Assembly: GCF_964275005.1 (NCBI RefSeq)
Contig: NC_092698.1
Span: 21,589,309-21,653,308 of the forward strand
DNA length: 64,000 nt
Direction: 5' to 3'
Source of the DNA: Diadema setosum
Taxonomy: Eukaryota; Echinodermata; Echinoidea; Diadematoida; Diadematidae
In this document: positions 27,401-33,866 of the stretch, piece by piece
Position numbering within the stretch: position 1 is the stretch's first letter
How the letters are laid out: each line of letters begins with the position of its first letter
Program-made: the position numbers and the translations under genes
Notes under the pieces: generated by a model
What the model was told of the DNA's origin: nothing
Database searches by the model: none
What the model saw: the letters and a program-made list of their open reading frames with translations, nothing else

Positions 27401-30400
27401 CCTGTTATGTTACAAGTGAGGTATTACTGGAAAGGTTTAATTTTGCCCTATCTGATAATCGACTTACTTTGAAATGTTTAAAAATGGCGCTTAGCCCATT
27501 TTGCAATAGAACTCTTCACTTGGTAAACACATTCATTTACAGTCTCCCAGCTTTCCTTCTCAAACTCTGGGGTGACTGGCCTGAGAATGTGGGTCACCTT
27601 CATGGGCTGGACAAGTAGAGTTCAGGGCTACTCACCGAGGACTTGCCGATGCTCTCCTGGATCTCCCCTAGAAAGTCCAGCTGCTGCTCGGCGTCGTCCA
27701 GCTGACCGTCGTGCAGCTGGTACCGGATGATGCCTGGTGGTCAAGTTCAAAAGGGGAAATAAGGATGGTGAGGATATAATTGATGTGAGGGAAGATGAGC
27801 AATAAGATATCTGAGGACTGTTTTCTATGTCATTATTCCTTCTTCACAAGAATCTATTTTACCAAGCTGGTACAATGACTGGAGATGATCTCGTGGGAAC
27901 AAAGATAATATTGCAGGGCCTGAGTATTCTTTCTGCAATCAAGTTTTTTGAATAAAAGAAGGCACAATGACTAGTGTGCAGGTATGGTTGGACAAGAAAA
28001 TCACTTCAAACATTTTCTGAATGTGTCACCCTTTGGGAACTAAAGGCTGAATACATACAGAGGGCATATCTCCTAATTTCTTTGACTTCAAAAGCAAAAA
28101 AAAAAAATGTTTACCAGGTAATTAATTTATAAAAGAAGTGTTCCGCACCATAAAAGCTTGATTCATAAAACAGGTAGCATGATCGGCCAGGAACGCATCT
28201 TACTTCATGACATACTACATCTTGTAATTGAAAATAAAAGTAACCAGAGGCAAGAAAGATCATGGTGGTTGTTGTTTTTTTTTTTTTTTTTTATTCTCCA
28301 GGTACAGAAGGTCTGAATAGAAAAACAGCAAAGTCAGGGAATGTCAGGAAGAAATGGCAGCCATGTGCCAGGTCTGCCATCAAACTGTGTCAAGTTGAAT
28401 CCACCAACGAAATGAGGCATCACCTGTGAGGGCCACAACGCTGGTCTCGTCCAGTTTCATGGCTGTCCTGCAGGCCTTGACCGCATCCCGGTTCTTCCCC
28501 TGCATCATCTGCTGGTAGCCGCTCTCGTTGTAGAAGTCGGCGTCGTTGCCGTCCAGCGCTATCGCCCTCTCCACCATCGTCATGGTCTGGAGGAGGATCT
28601 GAGGGCTTCTGGAACACTGGATGGGGGACAAAAGCAGAATTTGTGGTGTCTTTTAGTGACATCATCAGCTTTTTTTTTTTTAATTACTTAACACAAAGCG
28701 ATCTAAACCTTAATTTTGAAGAGCATCGTATTGGAGGAACTTTGGGGGATCAATTGAGCATGGATAACTAGATTTAGCTCCTCCTTCTAATCTTTTGTTC
28801 TTTAGGATAAGCTGCCTCCTTCTAGCCTAAAGACTATTGCATTTCAACCTGGACTATGAGAGAAGTATGTTTCCTTCTGTGTATAGGGTATAGCCCTCAT
28901 ACACGCAGGACCAATGGCTCAAGAGTCCTCCAGCTCCAAAAGACATGGCAACAAGGGTAAAATGTCTTGCCAAAGGGGAATACTACTGGGCTTGGATGCC
29001 AACTTCTTTACACGTGCATGGAAAACCATGGTCTTATCTGCATAGTCTTAACCGCTCAGCAATAACAGCTCCTCCAAACATAGCTATTCCAAGAAATATG
29101 TGCTATTGCAATCATCTTGTGATTTAGTATCTGTGTTACAGCAATTATCATTTCCAGAGAAGGCCATTGAAAGGGTCACTGTGAATTGCTTTCATATTGG
29201 TTTTGATTAATCTAGTTTGAAGATCAGTTGCCCTTTATGATGACCTGATAGACAGCACAATATCAATGATGCTTGGGAGTGTGTAATGTTACTGCTGCTT
29301 GGGAGATATCAAGAAAGGATAATCAGTCCACTCACCACGCGTGCAAACGTCTTGGCAAAGTGGCAGTAGATGTGGGCATTCTTTGGCTCAAATCTGTCAA
29401 TGACTTGGATGAGCTCTCCAATCTTGGCTGCAGCCTGTAGGTACACAATGCAGAGATGGTCAAGCAAACCAAACAACCACAAAGTCGTCGGTATATACAA
29501 TCACACAAGTTTCACTCTTTGTGCGCTGCACTTAGTGATCTCTGCTCATTCTGATAGTGTGCTTTTAAAAAGAAAGCATTTTACGAAGACATATACCAGT
29601 GTATGAACCACTGGATGACTGATGTTACAAAGCAGAGTAGGGAGGTGTGATGCCTTAATCTGCAGTTCTCTCAGAGTTCAAATGGGTGTACAGTCTGAAT
29701 CTTTGTACCAAGTTTAGCAGGTCTAGAGGTCCACACTCCGTAATCAACTCTGCAAGTCTACAAGTTCAGAATCTGTATTCCGTTCAAGTGGTTTTGATGG
29801 GTTTGTAGTTTTCAGCAAGATCAAAAGGTCCAGAGGTTCAGAGTTTGTATTTGGTTCAAACAGTTTACAGGATGACAATCTAATGCACAATCTGTACTTG
29901 GGTCAGTAAGTTTAAAATTTCAGTTTCCACTTGGTTTAGTAAGTCTATAGGGTCTTGGCCTGTACTCGGATTGAAAGTTCCACAGGTTGGCAGATCGCTA
30001 TTGGCTGAAAAGGCCTAATGGTTTTCATTTATGCAGCAAGAGGGTGAAATACCTCTGAATAATTGCCCTCTTTGCACAGCAGCTGTAACACCTGCAGTCT
30101 TATGGCTTCAATGCAGTTTGGCTCCTGGACAATGGCTCTGAAATGAAGGACATTGGACATGCATTAGTCAATGTTTGATACACATTTTTCCATTGTTTGG
30201 TGCAATGAAAAAGAGGAGAAGTATCATCAGCTTGATTTGCATGTGTCAATAGAATTAATGCAAGTATCTTTTATCTGGGGTCAGTAAAACAAATTCTAAC
30301 AAATAAGCTAACGGTAAGAAAAAAAAATGGTCTTTTTCACAAATAATAATCTGTTCTACATCATCATAAAATCATGCAGCTTTCAGTCCGATTTCTTCAA

Positions 30401-33400
30401 TTTCAACTTAACAGAAGCTAGCTCTCATTAAAAGAAACGGTTAACAAAATAATTAGAATGATCTGTAGGTGATAGCTACAGTTGTGAACTGAGATGAACA
30501 AGTTTAAGACTTGTAAATGAATATGAAAACCTTCATTTGATTTGAACTCGAGTTCAACAGTGCAGGCTTGATGAGTCCAGTACCTTTGAGCTAATTCAAC
30601 AGTCTGCTCCCAGTCCTGCAGAGCCAGCTGCAGTCTCATCTTCTCGATGAGGGCTGGCATGAAGCCTGGGTAAGAGACTACCGCCTGGTTGACAAGCTCC
30701 AAAGCACCGCTGTAGTTGTGCCTCATGCCCATGTAGCGTGCCTTGCCCAGGAGGGCGCTGATGGCCTTGGGGGTAGCACTGCAATGTGAGTGCATGCACA
30801 TGTGTGAAAATGGGAGATGCGAAAGGGGTACTGTATACGTCGAATATGTCATGAGGTTTTTATTTTCACAAATTTCGCAAGCCAGGTGCTCTTCACAAAT
30901 TTAAAAACAGGCAGAAATATTAAGTCTGATCCTGACATGGATGTGACGTGCACGCATACAATATTTTATCCATTCTGTGTTGTGCTCCACAATCGCGAAT
31001 TTAAACCACTCACGAAATTGTCAGAAAGTCCCTATTCGCGAAAAAATCGACTTGCTAAATATATGGCGTACACAGTAGATGATCAGGGAAACTTATGCCC
31101 GCAGAAGAAAGAGATAACTGAAGTGAGGAGGATGGGTATTACATCCAAGTCAATAAACACCAACCAATACATGCATATCTTTTCATAAATCTACCTCTAT
31201 TATCTGAATACTCAGATCCACAAGAAGCATCTCACATATGAATTTCAAAACATACATTTCTAAGTCATAAACTGTCATATACATATACAAAAAAAAAAAA
31301 ACGACACAATGTCACAATGCCAAATTTCAGTCACATTAAAATCTTCCAAATGATTTTCATTCCCTTTTAGTCCTTTAATACCCTCCATTTACAGACACCA
31401 CTTACTTTCTGCTCTGCATAATTGTTTTCTTTCTGTTTTTTTTTATAATTATTACCAAATGACAAAAGTGCTGATTAAGATACTGGGGAGCACTACAGTA
31501 TTTGCATGACAGTTAGGGAAATGTTATGGAAAATGGGAAAGGGAAAGGGAAATGTTAGGGAAATGGAAATGTGGGAAATGTTTTTCTTTTTGTGGTAAAG
31601 ATACCCAATGATATACAGTTCTCTTTCTATGTCTATTTTGGACTCTTTGCCATTTCCATCCACTAAAACATACATTACTAACTTTCAACAGTCATCTAAA
31701 CTGGATGTATAGCAGATTAACCCCACCCCCCCCCCCCCACACACACACACACACACATACAAAACTTATGTTGGAATGCTATGAGGCTACCTGAGGACTT
31801 CTTCAAAGAATTTGCCGGCCTTCTTCAGGTAGTTGTCTCTGCCTGACGTCAGGTCGATCCAGCCCCGGAGAGTTGAGCCCTGGATAATCATACCAATGAC
31901 ATTCCCAAGAGTTTGGTAGGCACAATGTATCAAAAACAATCAGAATGAAAGAAAACGGCCTTCATCTGCCCAGAAAGATGCCATCCATGGAAGAAAGTGC
32001 AAAAGATGGGCTCAAACAATTGCCATAAAACAGACAGACGTGTTGTGAAGACTGACAAATTAAAAGAAATGGCCAATTCATTGATTGGTACGAGTCTCTA
32101 AAATGGCAATCGATGGACATCCCTGTTTAACTGTAAAAAACAAAACAAACAAACAAAAGAACCAAATGCGATAACTTGACTCGAATACTACTTGAATTTT
32201 GTTGAAACTTTTGTGGATATGATGTCACACATTCCAAATTTTCTTCTTAGACCTATGCTTATCCTCAGTCTGCTCGAGTAATATCAAGGATACAAAGATT
32301 CCATCAATTTGAGTCACTCTGATCCATCCTGTGAGCAATGATTACCTTCAGCAAATTATACAAGCATTGGTGATGGGATAATCATGTCAGTCATGTGTCA
32401 CAATCATACTCACATCAAGTGATGATCCTCCAGCCATTTTGATGGACCTGTCGACATACTCTCTGGCCTTGTCATGACGACCAGTGTGCCACAGGAAGAG
32501 GGCAGCAAAATACACAGCCTGTTCACGAAAGATATTCAAAACACAAGAAAGTACAATTTATTGTGTAGTCAAGTAGGATGGTTCATTAATATACATTATC
32601 CTGGGGAAACTTAATTTGCTTTGCCATGGATACAGCAATATCTTGTTTAGTGCTTTAGACGTTTCACAGAGTATATTCAACAGTACTTCGAGTCATAGAT
32701 TTTCAATATCACATCAAATCTGTCACTCAACACACTCACTGTGCTGCTTTTGTGTTCATTACTTAAAAAAAAAAAAAATACTGCCATACATAAAGTAATT
32801 TTCTTCCAAGTGTACTGTGTACACACTTGCTGACTGAAAGCAGACACCTGGGTGCTGAATGCGACATGATTATAGTTCTTATCACATGTAAGATATGTAC
32901 TGAGTGACGGTGCAACTTACCTTGTCGCTGGCTCTCTTTCTGTCGTCTTTCATCTTGGCATCTAATTCTTGAACTGCCTCTTTATCTGCCATTGTAAAAA
33001 AAAGGGGGAGGGGGATACCCTAGTTAAATTACAATGAAATAGTAGAGTCAGGCTTTAAAATTTGGTTTTGGTTGAAGGAACTTCAACAAAGTTTTTGAGA
33101 AGTTTGATATACAAACTACACTTAAGGGGTTTAGCATGTAAGAAATGGGTCACTAGGCATATAGGTATGCACAATCATGCTGACATACACGTTGTACTAG
33201 GGAATAATAAATCAGTCATGGCAATTGCAAAATCAGAAGCTGCAGAGTATAAAACAAGCATTGCCCTTCCCTTATTCCACACACACACACAAAACAAACA
33301 TACAAATAAACAAACTCTAAGTGTACATCTAGAATGTAGGCACATCCCTGACAACATATAATGAAAAACGATGCTGGTGGCATTCCAAATGACGTGAGAG

Positions 33401-33780
33401 TAGCTCTCAACCTTTCATCATCAATTTTCTTTTATCACAAATCAGGCATGCTTTCTAAAAAAAAAAGAAAAAAAAAGAAAAAGAAACATCAATCAGGCAT
33501 GTCTAAGGTATCAGACAACTGTCAGATAAGATTATGATGGGTTTTTCTTACGTTCTGAGATTAATTGTGTTACGTATAGTACAGCATTTTGTTTTTGTTT
33601 GTATTTCATTTGCTCTGATAAGTTATTGTATTTGAATACTGTATGGTTGTATTATGTACTGTTCGTGCTGGTTATGTAAGAGCGCCATGAGCATCATTCT
33701 TGATGGACTTCAGCACATTATAAGAGGCCACTATTATTATTATTATTATTATTATCATTATTATCATTATTATTATTATT

Positions 33781-33866
<86 letters not shown>

